A DNA stretch of 64,000 bases from Erythrobacter tepidarius. GTDB lineage: Bacteria > Pseudomonadota > Alphaproteobacteria > Sphingomonadales > Sphingomonadaceae. Below the pieces are notes generated by a model. It saw nothing but the letters and a program-made list of their open reading frames with translations. It did no database searches and was not told where the DNA came from. Of this stretch, positions 8,875 through 17,592 are shown piece by piece. Made by a program: the position numbers and the translations under genes. How positions within the stretch are numbered: the first letter of the stretch is position 1; the number at the start of each line of letters is the position of its first letter. The stretch lies in NCBI RefSeq assembly GCF_002155695.1, contig NZ_MUYJ01000008.1, forward strand, positions 1-64,000. The letters run 5' to 3'.

Positions 8875-9372
8875 ATGTCCAATTCCCCGCTAGCCAGCAC
8901 CAAATCTGCGCTGATGTTTGCCGCGATCACGATCTTCGGCACGCTTGTGATGGTGGGCCCGGGTGGCGGTCTGCTCGACCGGACGATGGAACGCTTCGGG
9001 CAGCCGAGCGCGCCCGCACCGGAGGAGAACCCGGTCATCGTGCACAGGCAGCCCAAGCCGGAAGCCGAACCGCTCGACCCCGCGGCCGGCTGGGGCCTTA
9101 GCGGCGAGGCGATGCTCGGCAATGATGCCAGCACAGAGGTGCCCGCGTCCGAGCTGCTGCCCGAAGAAGCCAGCCCTTCGCCCGACAGCCCGGCCAGAGC
9201 GGCCTTTGCCCCGCCACAGGTGCGGCGCAGCTCGGCGCTGCCGCAGAACACCGGTGGGCCGGTGCAGGCGGATTCGCTCGGCGAACTGGTCCCCCGCGAC
9301 GGCAGCAGCGGCGAGGCTGCGGGCGCCGAGGCGGCCGTGCCCCCGCGACCGATCGGCAACCAGCTTCAGTGA
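8875..9372 (+). CDS. Hypothetical single-span protein with Pro/Ala/Glu-rich tail
   Basis: The 165-residue protein has one hydrophobic segment near the N-terminus (about 11-29) followed by a low-complexity region rich in proline, alanine, serine and glutamate, ending PPRPIGNQLQ. That layout suggests a membrane-anchored periplasmic or cytoplasmic linker protein. It starts 42 nt after mutS and may be co-transcribed. No known domain was recognised. Confidence 0.6.
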   Translation: MSNSPLASTKSALMFAAITIFGTLVMVGPGGGLLDRTMERFGQPSAPAPEENPVIVHRQPKPEAEPLDPAAGWGLSGEAMLGNDASTEVPASELLPEEASPSPDSPARAAFAPPQVRRSSALPQNTGGPVQADSLGELVPRDGSSGEAAGAEAAVPPRPIGNQLQ

Positions 9373-9380
9373 GCCGAGAC

Positions 9381-10250
9381 CTAGCGGGTCGGAACCGGCA
9401 CCTCGCCACTGTAATCGTAAAAGCCCCGCCCGGTCTTGCGGCCGAGCCAACCCGCCTCGACATATTTCACCAGTAGCGGCGCCGGACGATACTTGCTGTC
9501 GCGCGTGGTCTTGTAGAGCACCTTAATGATGTCGAGACAGGTGTCGAGCCCGACGAAATCCGCCAGTTGCAGCGGGCCCATGGGGTGATTGAGGCCAAGG
9601 CGGCAGCCCTTGTCGATATCCTCGATCCCCGCGGTTGACTGACCCAGCACGAACACCGCCTCGTTGATCATCGGCAGCAGGATGCGGTTGACGACGAAAC
9701 CGGGTTCATCCTGCGAAAGCACCACTTCCTTGCCCAGCCCTCTGGCAAAAGCGGTGACGGCTTCGGTGGTCGCGGCCGAGGTGGCAAGGCCTGGAATGAC
9801 CTCAATCAGGCCCATCACCGGCACCGGATTGAAAAAGTGCAGGCCGATGAAGCGGGCCGGATCGGGCGTGTGGTTGGCCATGCGGGTGATCGGGATCGAT
9901 GAGGTGTTCGACGCCATGATCGCTGCGGGCGCGAGCACCTGTCCGGCCTTTTCGAAGATCGCGTTCTTGATTTCCTCGCGCTCGGTCGCGGCCTCGATGA
10001 TGAGGTCGGCATCGGCAAAGTGGGCATAGTCGGCCACCGGCGTGATCCGAGCGAGCAGGGCCTCGGCCTCGGCCGCCTCGATCTTGCCTCGGCCCATCAG
10101 CTTGACCAGCGCCGCCTCGATATTGGCCTTGCCGGCCTCGGCGCGGGGCAGGTCGACGTCGGTCAGCATGACCTTCATGCCGTGGGCGGCGACAGTCTGG
10201 GCGATACCGGTTCCCATCTGACCGGCACCGATGACAGCGATATTGCGCAT
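9381..10250 (-). CDS. 3-hydroxybutyryl-CoA dehydrogenase
   Basis: This short-chain 3-hydroxyacyl-CoA dehydrogenase acts in beta-oxidation or butyrate/PHB metabolism, converting 3-hydroxybutyryl-CoA to acetoacetyl-CoA with NAD(P). The start [17 protein letters not shown] places the dinucleotide-binding GxGxxG at the very N-terminus; codons upstream of this ATG are not conserved. The catalytic histidine lies in [12 protein letters not shown], and the C-terminal domain contains the typical [15 protein letters not shown] and [12 protein letters not shown] segments. Its 289 residues are usual for single-domain family members. Confidence 0.93.
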   Translation of the reverse strand: MRNIAVIGAGQMGTGIAQTVAAHGMKVMLTDVDLPRAEAGKANIEAALVKLMGRGKIEAAEAEALLARITPVADYAHFADADLIIEAATEREEIKNAIFEKAGQVLAPAAIMASNTSSIPITRMANHTPDPARFIGLHFFNPVPVMGLIEVIPGLATSAATTEAVTAFARGLGKEVVLSQDEPGFVVNRILLPMINEAVFVLGQSTAGIEDIDKGCRLGLNHPMGPLQLADFVGLDTCLDIIKVLYKTTRDSKYRPAPLLVKYVEAGWLGRKTGRGFYDYSGEVPVPTR

Positions 10251-10328
10251 GTGGGCTTGGTTCCTCCGCAAGTGCAGCAAGGGCGCTGCCCTAGCGGGGA
10301 AGAACGCGGCTGGCCAGCGATTAGCGCG

Positions 10329-10904
10329 CTATCTGTTCTGGCCCGGAACCCACTTCACATCCGTGCGGCCATCATCATTGGCCACGCGGGCGAGCACGAA
10401 GAGCAGATCGGAAAGGCGGTTGATATAGGCCAGCGCTGCGGGATTGACTGGCACTTCGGCGGCGAGCTGCACCATCGCACGCTCGGCAGCGCGGGTGGTG
10501 GCGCGGGCGACATGGATGCGCGCGGCTGCCTCGCTTCCGCCCGGCAGGACGAAGCTGGTGAGCGGTTCGAGGCGCTCGTTGAGCGCGTCGATCTGCCCCT
10601 CGAGCCAGCGCGCCTGCTGCGGAACGATCCGCAGCACCATGTCGGACGGCGTAAAGTCGTCGTTCTGCGCGGGGGTCGCAAGGTCTGCGCCGAGATCGAA
10701 CAGATCGTTCTGAACCCGCGTCAGCAGCGCCTTGTGGCTGGCGTCAGCCAGAGCGCAGATCGCAAGACCGATCGCCGAATTGGCCTCGTCCACCAACCCC
10801 ATCGCGGCGATCCGCGCCGAGTGCTTGGGGCAGCGCGACCCGTCGACGAGGCCCGTCGTTCCGTCATCGCCGGTGCGGGTGTAGATCTTGTTGAGCTTGA
10901 CCAT
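10329..10904 (-). CDS. Cob(I)yrinic acid a,c-diamide / cob(I)alamin adenosyltransferase, PduO type
   Basis: It transfers the adenosyl group of ATP to cob(I)alamin to make adenosylcobalamin. The N-terminal ATP-binding signature KIYTRTGDDGTTGLVDGSR is diagnostic of the PduO/MMAB family. The later FVLPGGSEAAARIHVARATTRAAER segment, with the active-site arginines, and NRLSDLLFVLAR complete the fold. Its 191 residues are usual for the family. It lies 12 nt downstream of the HIG1-domain gene on the same strand and is probably co-transcribed with it. Confidence 0.94.
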   Translation of the reverse strand: MVKLNKIYTRTGDDGTTGLVDGSRCPKHSARIAAMGLVDEANSAIGLAICALADASHKALLTRVQNDLFDLGADLATPAQNDDFTPSDMVLRIVPQQARWLEGQIDALNERLEPLTSFVLPGGSEAAARIHVARATTRAAERAMVQLAAEVPVNPAALAYINRLSDLLFVLARVANDDGRTDVKWVPGQNR

Positions 10905-10916
10905 GATGCGAAGAAA

Positions 10917-11147
10917 TCAGCGCGACACCGCCAGCAGGATCGCCACCACCACGATCGCGAGCGCCTGATACTTGATGCGCGCGAACATCGCCTTGTTCTG
11001 GAGCAGCTGCATATCGGTCGCGGTGCTTGCCTCGCCGCTTTCGAGATCGATCTTGGTCGTCTTGAGGAACGCGACGATGCCGCGGATCAGCGAATAGGCC
11101 ACCAGTCCCATGAGGACGAGCAGAACGGGGACGAGTACATATGCCAT
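10917..11147 (-). CDS. Twin-transmembrane HIG1-domain protein
   Basis: This 76-residue protein has two hydrophobic helices (about 3-27 and 55-74) separated by a polar loop. The second half (LLQNKAMFARIKYQALAIVVVAI) matches the HIG1/hypoxia-induced small-protein pattern, with its conserved N-x-M-x-x-R-(I/V)-x-x-Q-motif. Eukaryotic homologues associate with respiratory supercomplexes; the bacterial role is not established. It precedes the cobalamin adenosyltransferase gene. Confidence 0.85.
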   Translation of the reverse strand: MAYVLVPVLLVLMGLVAYSLIRGIVAFLKTTKIDLESGEASTATDMQLLQNKAMFARIKYQALAIVVVAILLAVSR

Positions 11148-11172
11148 GCCTACCTAAATGGACGCCTCCGCC

Positions 11173-12015
11173 TCAGGTTCCAAGCCTCAAATGTTGCATT
11201 CTGAGTTGTTCGGCAAGCATCCGTCCATTCTCGCCCGCTGCACGCCGCTCGGCAAGCGCCGGCGAGCCGCGCCGCTTGGCGAGCTTCTGGCCGGTCTCAT
11301 CGGTCAGCAACGGGTGGTGATACCAGCGCACCGCCGGCAGGCCGAGCAGGGCTTGCAGGGTGCGGTGCACATGGCTCGCCGCGAACAGATCGGCGCCGCG
11401 CGTCACCAGCGTCACCCCGTCGGCGGCATCGTCGAGCGTCACCGCGAGATGGTAGGAGGCGGGCAGATCCTTGCGCACGAGCACCACATCGCCAAGGCCG
11501 GAAAAATCGACCGCCTGCGGCCCTGCCAGCTCATCCTGCCACAGCAGCGGGCCGGTTGCGGCGAGCGCCTTGGCCGCATCCAGCCGCCATGCCGCAGGGC
11601 GCGCCGGGTCGGGCGGGCGGTGCTTGCAGGTGCCGGGGTAGATCAGGCCTTCAAGGCCGGGGCGCGCGCCCGCTTCTGCGATTTCCTTGCGGGTGCAGGT
11701 GCATGCATAGAGCAATCCGCGCGCCTTCAGCGCCTCGGCCGCGGCGGCGTAGCTGGCGAGGCGGGTCGATTGCGCGGGCACCTCTTCCCATTCCAGCCCC
11801 AGCCATGCGAGATCGCGGCGGAATTCATCGGCGAGGTCAGGGCGCGAACGCGGGCCGTCGATATCCTCGATCCGAAGCAGGAACCGCCCGCCGCTCGCCT
11901 TCGCCAGATCATGCGCGATAATCGCCGAAAGCGCGTGGCCGAGATGCAAGCGCCCGTTGGGGCTGGGCGCGAAACGGGTTACGAGAGGCGTGACGGCAGG
12001 CATCCGGTCGCCCAT
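11173..12015 (-). CDS. gluQ: Glutamyl-Q tRNA(Asp) synthetase
   Basis: GluQ-RS attaches glutamate to the queuosine base at position 34 of tRNA(Asp). It is a catalytic-core-only paralogue of GluRS, and its 280 residues fit. Visible are the HIGH-type motif RFAPSPNGRLHLGHA, zinc-ligand cysteines (YACTCTRKE, then YPGTCKHR) and the KMSKS-type KLAKRRGS. It lacks the anticodon-binding domain, which separates it from GltX. MGDR or the internal MPAV (12003) could be the start. A queC gene elsewhere in the window belongs to the same queuosine pathway. Confidence 0.94.
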   Translation of the reverse strand: MGDRMPAVTPLVTRFAPSPNGRLHLGHALSAIIAHDLAKASGGRFLLRIEDIDGPRSRPDLADEFRRDLAWLGLEWEEVPAQSTRLASYAAAAEALKARGLLYACTCTRKEIAEAGARPGLEGLIYPGTCKHRPPDPARPAAWRLDAAKALAATGPLLWQDELAGPQAVDFSGLGDVVLVRKDLPASYHLAVTLDDAADGVTLVTRGADLFAASHVHRTLQALLGLPAVRWYHHPLLTDETGQKLAKRRGSPALAERRAAGENGRMLAEQLRMQHLRLGT

Positions 12016-12037
12016 GCCACACGACAGATTGTTACGC

Positions 12038-12073
12038 TATCCACAGGCTCTCCACAGCGTGTCCCTGTGGATA
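12038..12073. promoter_or_regulatory. Inverted pair of DnaA-box-like sites
   Basis: TATCCACAGG and its exact reverse complement CCTGTGGATA are separated by 16 nt that include a further CTCCACAG. Each arm is 8/9 of the DnaA box TTATCCACA. The pair sits between the divergent gluQ and HNH nuclease genes. It may bind DnaA or act as a transcript hairpin. Confidence 0.45.
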
Positions 12074-12145
12074 TGCGCCTTGTCACGGGTTTGACTCTTT
12101 GCCGTGCAAGGTCAGGATGCAGTCAATCAGGGAGGAACGCGCACC

Positions 12146-12754
12146 GTGTTCAACGCCGAACTGATCGAAAAGGCAGCCCGGTTCCGCGGTGTCGACGAGG
12201 ATCCGACCCGCAACCTTTCGGCCTGCCCCGCGCTGGTGCTGAACGCGGATTACACCCCCCTGTCCTACTACCCGCTCAGCCTGTGGCCCTGGCAGACCGC
12301 GATCAAGGCGGTGTTCCTCGACCGGGTGGACATTGTCGCGAGCTACGAGCGAGAGGTGCATTCTCCAAGCCTCGACATGAAGATCCCGAGCGTCATCGCG
12401 CTCCGGCAATATGTGAAGCAGAGCGAGTTTCCCGCCTTTACCCGGTTCAACGTGTTCCTGCGCGACCGCTTCCAGTGCCAGTATTGCGGCAGCCACCAAC
12501 ATCTGACCTTCGATCATGTCATCCCGCGCCGCCTCGGCGGGAGGACGACATGGGAGAACATCGTCACCGCCTGCGCCCCCTGCAACATGAAGAAGGGCGG
12601 GCGCACCCCCAAGCAGGCAGGCATGAGCCTGCATCAGGCGCCGATCCGGCCCACCAGCTGGCAGTTGCAGCAGGCAGGCAGGCTCTTCCCGCCCAACCAC
12701 CTGCACGAAACCTGGCGCGACTGGCTCTATTGGGATGTCGAGCTGGAAGCCTGA
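12146..12754 (+). CDS. HNH endonuclease family protein
   Basis: This McrA-like HNH protein is predicted to bind metal and cut DNA; its biological role in alphaproteobacteria is not established. The zinc/HNH core is complete: CQYCGSHQHLTFDHVIPR, then ENIVTACAPCNMKKG, giving two CxxC pairs around the histidine and asparagine. The GTG start (MFNAELIEKAARFRG) was chosen because GGGAGGAA lies about 8 nt upstream; an earlier in-frame GTG at 12104 has no such site. No methyltransferase gene accompanies it, so a classical restriction-modification role is unlikely. Confidence 0.88.
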   Translation: MFNAELIEKAARFRGVDEDPTRNLSACPALVLNADYTPLSYYPLSLWPWQTAIKAVFLDRVDIVASYEREVHSPSLDMKIPSVIALRQYVKQSEFPAFTRFNVFLRDRFQCQYCGSHQHLTFDHVIPRRLGGRTTWENIVTACAPCNMKKGGRTPKQAGMSLHQAPIRPTSWQLQQAGRLFPPNHLHETWRDWLYWDVELEA

Positions 12755-13000
12755 CCGGCATCGCCCGGTGCCGTTCCGCCCCCGCCCGCGCCCAGCCCCG
12801 ACGGGGCGGGCCGGCAAGGCGCGATTCGCGAGCGATCCGCGCGCTCGTCGAGACAGAGACTTCCGGATCAGGCCCGGCCCGGATGACCACAGCAGCACCG
12901 CACCATCATCGCCTGGCGGGTGGCCGGGTGAGATCGGGGCAGGGTCGCACGCGCGGGTTCTCTGCGGCGCAGGCAGCGCTTGCCAAGGTCGCGCCGCAGC

Positions 13001-14224
13001 CTAGGTTACCGCGGCCCGCTGGCCAAACGCGGCATTCTGCCATTCACCGCTCGCCAGCACCTCGGCGAGATGACGCGCGGCAGCCGCAACCTCGGCAAAG
13101 CGCAGATAGGCCGGCGCAAAGCCCAGCCGCAGCACATCCGGATCGCGAAAGTCGCCGATCACGCCGCGCGCGATCAGCGCCTGACAGATCGCATAGGCCT
13201 CGGGATGGCGGAAGGAGAGCTGGCTGCCGCGCGCGCTGCTGTCGGGCGGGCTGACGCATTCGAGCGCCACCCCATGCGCTGCGAGACACGCGAGGAAGAA
13301 CTGCGAAAGCGCCTGCGACTTCTCGTAAAGGCGCGCGACGCCGATCTCCGCGATCAGATCGACGCCGACTTCGAGCGCCGCCAGCCCGAGAACCGGCGGG
13401 GTGCCGCATTGCAGCTGCGCTATCCCCGGCGCAGGCACATAGTCGTCGGAAAAGGCGAAGGGCGCAGCATGTCCGAACCAGCCGGTGAGCGGCTGCACGA
13501 GATCGGCATGGTGACGGTGCGCCACAAAGGCGAAGGCCGGCGCCCCCGGCCCGCCGCACAGATATTTGTAGCCGCAGCCGACCGCGAAATCGGCCTCCGC
13601 CGCAGTGAGATCGACCGGCACCGCCCCGGTCGAATGCGACAGGTCCCACAGTACCAGCGCGCCCGCCGCGTGCGCGGCGCGGGTAAGCGCGGCCATGTCG
13701 TGCATCGCGCCGGTCTTGTAATGGACATGGGTGAGCAGCAGCAGCGCGATATCATCGCCCAGCGCATCCACCAGCGCCTCGCGTTCCACCAGCCGCCGGG
13801 TGGCGAGGCCTTGGGCCTCAAGCCCGGCGATCATGTAGAGATCGGTCGGGAAATTGCCCGGCTCGGACAGGATGACCTTGCGACCGGGGCGCATCCGCAG
13901 CGCGGCGGCGATCAGCTTGAACAGGTTCACCGAGGTGGAATCGCAGGCGATCACCTCACCCGGGGCAGCGCCGATCAGCGGTGCTATCTTCGCGCCCACG
14001 CGGCCCGCCATCTCGAACCAGCCGGCATCATTCCATGAACGGATCAGCCCCTCGCCCCACTCCTGCTCGAGCACGCGGCGCAGCACTTCGGGCGTCGCCC
14101 TGGGCAGCGCCCCCAGCGAATTGCCGTCGAGATAGATCACTCCCTCGGGCAGGCTGAACCGTGCGCGGAAGGGGGCCAGGGCATCGGCGGCATCGAACTC
14201 GGCGGCGCGCGCTTGCGGGTTCAT
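13001..14224 (-). CDS. kynU: Kynureninase
   Basis: This PLP enzyme cleaves kynurenine to anthranilate and alanine in tryptophan catabolism. The start of the fold reads YLDGNSLGALPR, and CDSTSVNLFKL and EPGNFPTDLYM follow. The PLP lysine is Lys220 in GCGYKYLCGGPG. The 407 residues match the family. Its ATG overlaps the stop codon of kynA by 4 nt (ATGA), giving a coupled kynA-kynU operon. A kynurenine formamidase (kynB) is not present next to it and must be encoded elsewhere or replaced. Confidence 0.96.
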   Translation of the reverse strand: MNPQARAAEFDAADALAPFRARFSLPEGVIYLDGNSLGALPRATPEVLRRVLEQEWGEGLIRSWNDAGWFEMAGRVGAKIAPLIGAAPGEVIACDSTSVNLFKLIAAALRMRPGRKVILSEPGNFPTDLYMIAGLEAQGLATRRLVEREALVDALGDDIALLLLTHVHYKTGAMHDMAALTRAAHAAGALVLWDLSHSTGAVPVDLTAAEADFAVGCGYKYLCGGPGAPAFAFVAHRHHADLVQPLTGWFGHAAPFAFSDDYVPAPGIAQLQCGTPPVLGLAALEVGVDLIAEIGVARLYEKSQALSQFFLACLAAHGVALECVSPPDSSARGSQLSFRHPEAYAICQALIARGVIGDFRDPDVLRLGFAPAYLRFAEVAAAARHLAEVLASGEWQNAAFGQRAAVT

Positions 14225-15012
14225 ATCGCCGTCCTGACGGTAAGCAATTCGGGAAAGAAGGCCTGATTCAGCACCCCTTCAAGATAGGGCACGCCCGCGG
14301 TGCCGCCGGTGCCGCGCTTGAAGCCGATGATCCGCTCCACGGTTTTGAGGTGCCCGAAGCGCCAGCGCTGAAAATGATATTCGAGATCGACCAGCTTTTC
14401 GGCCAGCTCGTAGAGGTCCCAATGCGCCTGTGGATCGCGGTAGATCGCCGCCCAGGCAGCCTCGACGCTGGCATCGGGGAGGTAAGGCGCGCCCGGATCG
14501 CGCTCGACCGCAGCCTGGTCGATCGCGAAGCCGCGCCGCGCCAGCAGGCGGATCGCGGCATCATAGAGGCTCGCGCGCCCGGCCTCGGCGGCCAGCCGCT
14601 CGGCCCAGTCCGCGTCGCGCTTGTGCAGCTTGACGTGCTTGCCCTCGCGCCCGCCGAGCATGAATTCCATCATCCGGTACTGCGCCGACTGGAACCCGCT
14701 CGACGCGCCGAGATAGGGGCGGATCGCCGCGTAGTCGTGCGGGGTCATGGTGGAGAGCACGTCCCAGCTCTGGATCAGCTGCTGCTGCGCCCGCGCCACC
14801 CGCGCCAGCATCTTGAAGGCGGGACGCAGATCGTCGGCCTCGATGGATGCGCGCGCGGCGGTCAGTTCGTGGAGGCACAGCTTGAGCCACAGTTCGCTCG
14901 TCTGATGGACGATGATGAACAGCAGCTCGTCATGCGCACCGGATGCGGGATGCTGGGCCGCGAGGATGCGGTCGAGATCGAGATAGCTCGAATAGGTGAC
15001 TTTGCCGGCCAT
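14221..15012 (-). CDS. kynA: Tryptophan 2,3-dioxygenase
   Basis: This heme dioxygenase opens the indole ring of tryptophan to N-formylkynurenine, the first step of the pathway completed by the downstream kynU. Signature regions include TYSSYLDLDRIL near the N-terminus, DELLFIIVHQTSELWLKL and GFQSAQYRMMEFMLGGR. Histidine 238 or its neighbour in the RWRFGHLKTVERIIG segment is the expected proximal heme ligand. Its 263 residues are usual for the bacterial enzyme. Confidence 0.96.
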   Translation of the reverse strand: MAGKVTYSSYLDLDRILAAQHPASGAHDELLFIIVHQTSELWLKLCLHELTAARASIEADDLRPAFKMLARVARAQQQLIQSWDVLSTMTPHDYAAIRPYLGASSGFQSAQYRMMEFMLGGREGKHVKLHKRDADWAERLAAEAGRASLYDAAIRLLARRGFAIDQAAVERDPGAPYLPDASVEAAWAAIYRDPQAHWDLYELAEKLVDLEYHFQRWRFGHLKTVERIIGFKRGTGGTAGVPYLEGVLNQAFFPELLTVRTAI

Positions 15013-15047
15013 GCTCCGCTCCTAGCGGGCGGCGGCGCGCGAGGAAA

Positions 15048-15479
15048 CTACCCCTCGATCACCCGCGCTTCGGGATGGTGCTTGTCGATGTGCCTGAGGA
15101 TGATCTTCAGGTTCTTCGTGTTCGAGCGGAACAGCGCGTCCGCCGCGTCGCCCACCAGCGGGATTGCGCCGATCGCGGTATCGAACAGGACGTTTGCCCC
15201 CATCCGCGCCAGCTGCCAGCGCGACATCCCAAGATTGCGCGCTTCCCAGATGATATAGGCGCCCATCGCGGTGGTGATGATCTCGCCCAGCACCGGCACG
15301 AGGCCGATCAGAACGTCAAGCCCGATCGGCACATTGATGCCGGGGATCACGAGGCTGCGTTCGAGCAGCTGTTCCATCGCCGTCACCCGGGCGCGCACCG
15401 ACGCGGCATCGGTGCCGGTCGGCAGCTGCATCGCGATGATGCGGGGCGGAGCGGGGCGGCGATCCATGGTCTTGTCCAT
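15048..15479 (-). CDS. DUF4112 domain-containing membrane protein
   Basis: The 143-residue protein carries the DUF4112 pattern (IPGINVPIGLDVLIGLVPVLGEI, then FDTAIGAIPLVGDAADALF) with two amphipathic or membrane segments, and ends KHHPEARVIEG. The start MDKTMDRRP was chosen because everything upstream in this frame belongs to the preceding gene, which ends 5 nt away. The function of the family is unknown. Confidence 0.88.
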   Translation of the reverse strand: MDKTMDRRPAPPRIIAMQLPTGTDAASVRARVTAMEQLLERSLVIPGINVPIGLDVLIGLVPVLGEIITTAMGAYIIWEARNLGMSRWQLARMGANVLFDTAIGAIPLVGDAADALFRSNTKNLKIILRHIDKHHPEARVIEG

Positions 15480-15484
15480 GCCGC

Positions 15485-16948
15485 TTATGTGGTGGGCTGA
15501 GACAGCGGGAACAAGGGGTGCAGCCCCCACTGGTTGGCGAGATAGTTGCGGATCGACCCGCGCACCAGCGACCAGCGCACCGGCGCGCCGAGCGGGATAT
15601 AGACCTCGCTTGCCATCAGCGCGGCATGGGCCTCGCCCAGCAGCTGCTCGCGCAGGGCGGGATCGCGTTGTTCGAGCGACTCGCGCACGAGCGCGTCGGC
15701 CTTGGCCGAGCACAGGCCGGCATTGAGCGCGCAGTTGAACTGGTTGAGATACCACAGCGGCGAGGAATAGCGCGCAACAGTGTCCCTTAGCTCGATCTGC
15801 GCGCCTTCGCCCGGAGCCACCCGCTCGATCGAAACCCCGATGCTGGCCCAGGCGCGGGCGAGCTGACGAAACAGCAGATCACTGCCCGGGCCGGGCGGCA
15901 GGCCGACCCGCAGTCTGGCCTCCTTGCCGGTCTGGATGGTCCACGCCCGGATCCGCGCGGCGGCCGTCGTGCGACGCTGTTCGAGCGTCAGGTTCTGCCA
16001 GCGCTGCGCCGGGTAGCGCGGCTGCGCGAAGGCTTCGGGCGGGACGATCCAGCTGCTCGATTGCCAGCCGCTCAGCCCGAAGGGCTGGATCAGCGATCCG
16101 CGATCGATCGCCATCGACAGGGCCTCGCGCCGCGCGGGGTCGGCCAGCAGGCCGGTGTCGTCGCGGATCGCCAGCCCCAACAGGCCCATCGCGGGATCGA
16201 CCTGAATCGTCCCGCGCGACAGCGGGCCGACCTCGGCCAGCGGGAAATCGACGATGCTCCCGCCCAGCACCAGATCGACATCGCCGCGCGAGAAGGCATT
16301 GACCGCCTGCCGTGCCGGGCGCGCTTCGACATTGAGCGGGCGGGCGATCTCCTCCCAGTCCTCCTGCGCGGGCTGGCCGCGGGCTTCAGGCGGCAAAGCG
16401 ATCAACCGCACGATCGGCGCGTTCGCATCGCGCGAGAGCGCCATCGGGCCGGCCCCGGTGCCGTTCTTGATGAAGCCGAGTTCCGGCTGGGCCAGAAGCC
16501 GCAGGAAATCGGGCATCGGGCTCGACAGGCGCACTTCGATGACGCGCCCGGTCATGACGCGGATTTCGTCCACCCTGGCCAGATCGAGCCCGAGCGATGT
16601 GCCTGCGAGCCGCGCAATCGATTCGCGCAGCAGGCGACGAATCTCGCTGGCAGTGATTTCCTCGCCATCGGGCCAGGTCCTGTCGCGCAGGCGGAAAATG
16701 TAGCTCAACCCGTCATCGGTGACGATCCAGCGCTCGGCGAGCGCGGGCACCACCTGGCCGCCGGCATCGAGCGCGACAAGCCCCTCGAACGCGGCGGCGC
16801 GCACGTGCTGGGCTGGGGGCGACAGGCGCACGCCTTGCTGGAACAGGCTCTGGGGCGAGCCGATGATGGCGATATTGACCGGCATGGCGCCAGTCGACGG
16901 GCCGCACGAGGCGAGCAGCAGCAGAAGCAGGGCGAGCCGGAATCGCAT
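15485..16948 (-). CDS. ABC transporter substrate-binding lipoprotein, peptide/nickel family (SBP_bac_5)
   Basis: It is a periplasmic ligand-binding lipoprotein. The N-terminus is a type II signal peptide ending in the lipobox LLAS-C (cysteine 15). The body has the dipeptide/oligopeptide-binding layout, including FEGLVALDAGGQVVPALAERW and FRLRDRTWPDGEEITASEI. Its 487 residues are slightly short for the family. No permease or ATPase genes flank it, so the transporter partners are unknown or the protein acts alone. Confidence 0.85.
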   Translation of the reverse strand: MRFRLALLLLLLASCGPSTGAMPVNIAIIGSPQSLFQQGVRLSPPAQHVRAAAFEGLVALDAGGQVVPALAERWIVTDDGLSYIFRLRDRTWPDGEEITASEIRRLLRESIARLAGTSLGLDLARVDEIRVMTGRVIEVRLSSPMPDFLRLLAQPELGFIKNGTGAGPMALSRDANAPIVRLIALPPEARGQPAQEDWEEIARPLNVEARPARQAVNAFSRGDVDLVLGGSIVDFPLAEVGPLSRGTIQVDPAMGLLGLAIRDDTGLLADPARREALSMAIDRGSLIQPFGLSGWQSSSWIVPPEAFAQPRYPAQRWQNLTLEQRRTTAAARIRAWTIQTGKEARLRVGLPPGPGSDLLFRQLARAWASIGVSIERVAPGEGAQIELRDTVARYSSPLWYLNQFNCALNAGLCSAKADALVRESLEQRDPALREQLLGEAHAALMASEVYIPLGAPVRWSLVRGSIRNYLANQWGLHPLFPLSQPTT

Positions 16949-17028
16949 CGCTCCTGCCTAGCAGCTTGCACGGCGATGGTCAGCTTGCCTGGAGCACGAT
17001 TGCCCGACGCAAGCCGGATCGTCCCTGA

Positions 17029-17406
17029 TCAGATCTTGCGCAACTTGCCGGGCTCGGGCGGCGGCGGGGTGCGGTAAGCCCACAAGGGCCGGAGCAAGGC
17101 GGCGGCCTGGTCGTCACCCGACTTGAGCGGGCGACGCGCCTTTTGCGAATCGATTTCCTCATCGAAAGCGATGCCGAAACGATTGTCCTGCACCCAGGCC
17201 ACGCTGCCGGTGATGCGGCCGAGATTGCGCAGTTCCACTTCGACGCGGTGGCCGCGCTGCACCCTGACGTTGCCTTCGGCCATCATCCCGCCATCGGAAA
17301 GATTGCGCACCCGCACGCGCTGGGTTTCGGCGTGCTGTTCAATGCGAATGTCAGCCAACAGGAACAGGCTGTCGCGCGCCACGCTCCGCGTCTCAACGCC
17401 CGTCAT
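17029..17406 (-). CDS. PilZ domain protein
   Basis: This 125-residue protein is a single PilZ domain, a probable cyclic-di-GMP receptor. The second half of the binding signature is clear as RNLSDGGM (D/NxSxxG). The first (RxxxR) is less obvious and may be in ETQRVRVRN. A proline-rich tail follows (TPPPPEPGK). A CtrA-like site lies about 100 nt upstream, which would fit control of motility or surface genes by CtrA. Confidence 0.85.
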   Translation of the reverse strand: MTGVETRSVARDSLFLLADIRIEQHAETQRVRVRNLSDGGMMAEGNVRVQRGHRVEVELRNLGRITGSVAWVQDNRFGIAFDEEIDSQKARRPLKSGDDQAAALLRPLWAYRTPPPPEPGKLRKI

Positions 17407-17502
17407 CTCAGGATCGCCTCCGTGTCATGCCCCGGCCGATCGGCCACGCCAGCGAGCGTATAGCAGCGTGCCGACGGTTGCCCCCCACTGCTAGGCAAAG
17501 TC

Positions 17503-17520
17503 GGTTAACGGGCGGTAAAA
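17503..17520 (-). promoter_or_regulatory. CtrA-like binding site upstream of the PilZ gene
   Basis: On the minus strand the sequence reads TTTA-N7-TTAACC, one mismatch from the CtrA full site TTAA-N7-TTAA. It lies about 100 nt upstream of the PilZ start. This is a motif match only. Confidence 0.4.
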
Positions 17521-17592
17521 CATGGCCGGCTGGCAGGCCCGTTCTGTGCGGGTGTCCCGCGACGGCACAGCCCGCCACCGGAAGGTAAGCGA

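Noticed and set aside
12038..12073. A chromosomal or plasmid replication origin
   Set aside because: Only two or three DnaA-like boxes, no AT-rich unwinding element, no origin-associated genes nearby.
12146..12754. Part of a restriction-modification or defence island
   Set aside because: The HNH gene stands alone among core genes and belongs to a family widespread in alphaproteobacteria.
12755..13000. A gene or RNA in the gap between the HNH nuclease and kynU
   Set aside because: Open frames here have no conserved motif or ribosome-binding site, and no tRNA-like or terminator structure was identified; nothing supported.
13001..15012. A complete kynurenine operon including formamidase
   Set aside because: Only kynA and kynU are present; flanking genes are DUF4112 and, beyond a gap, the HNH nuclease.
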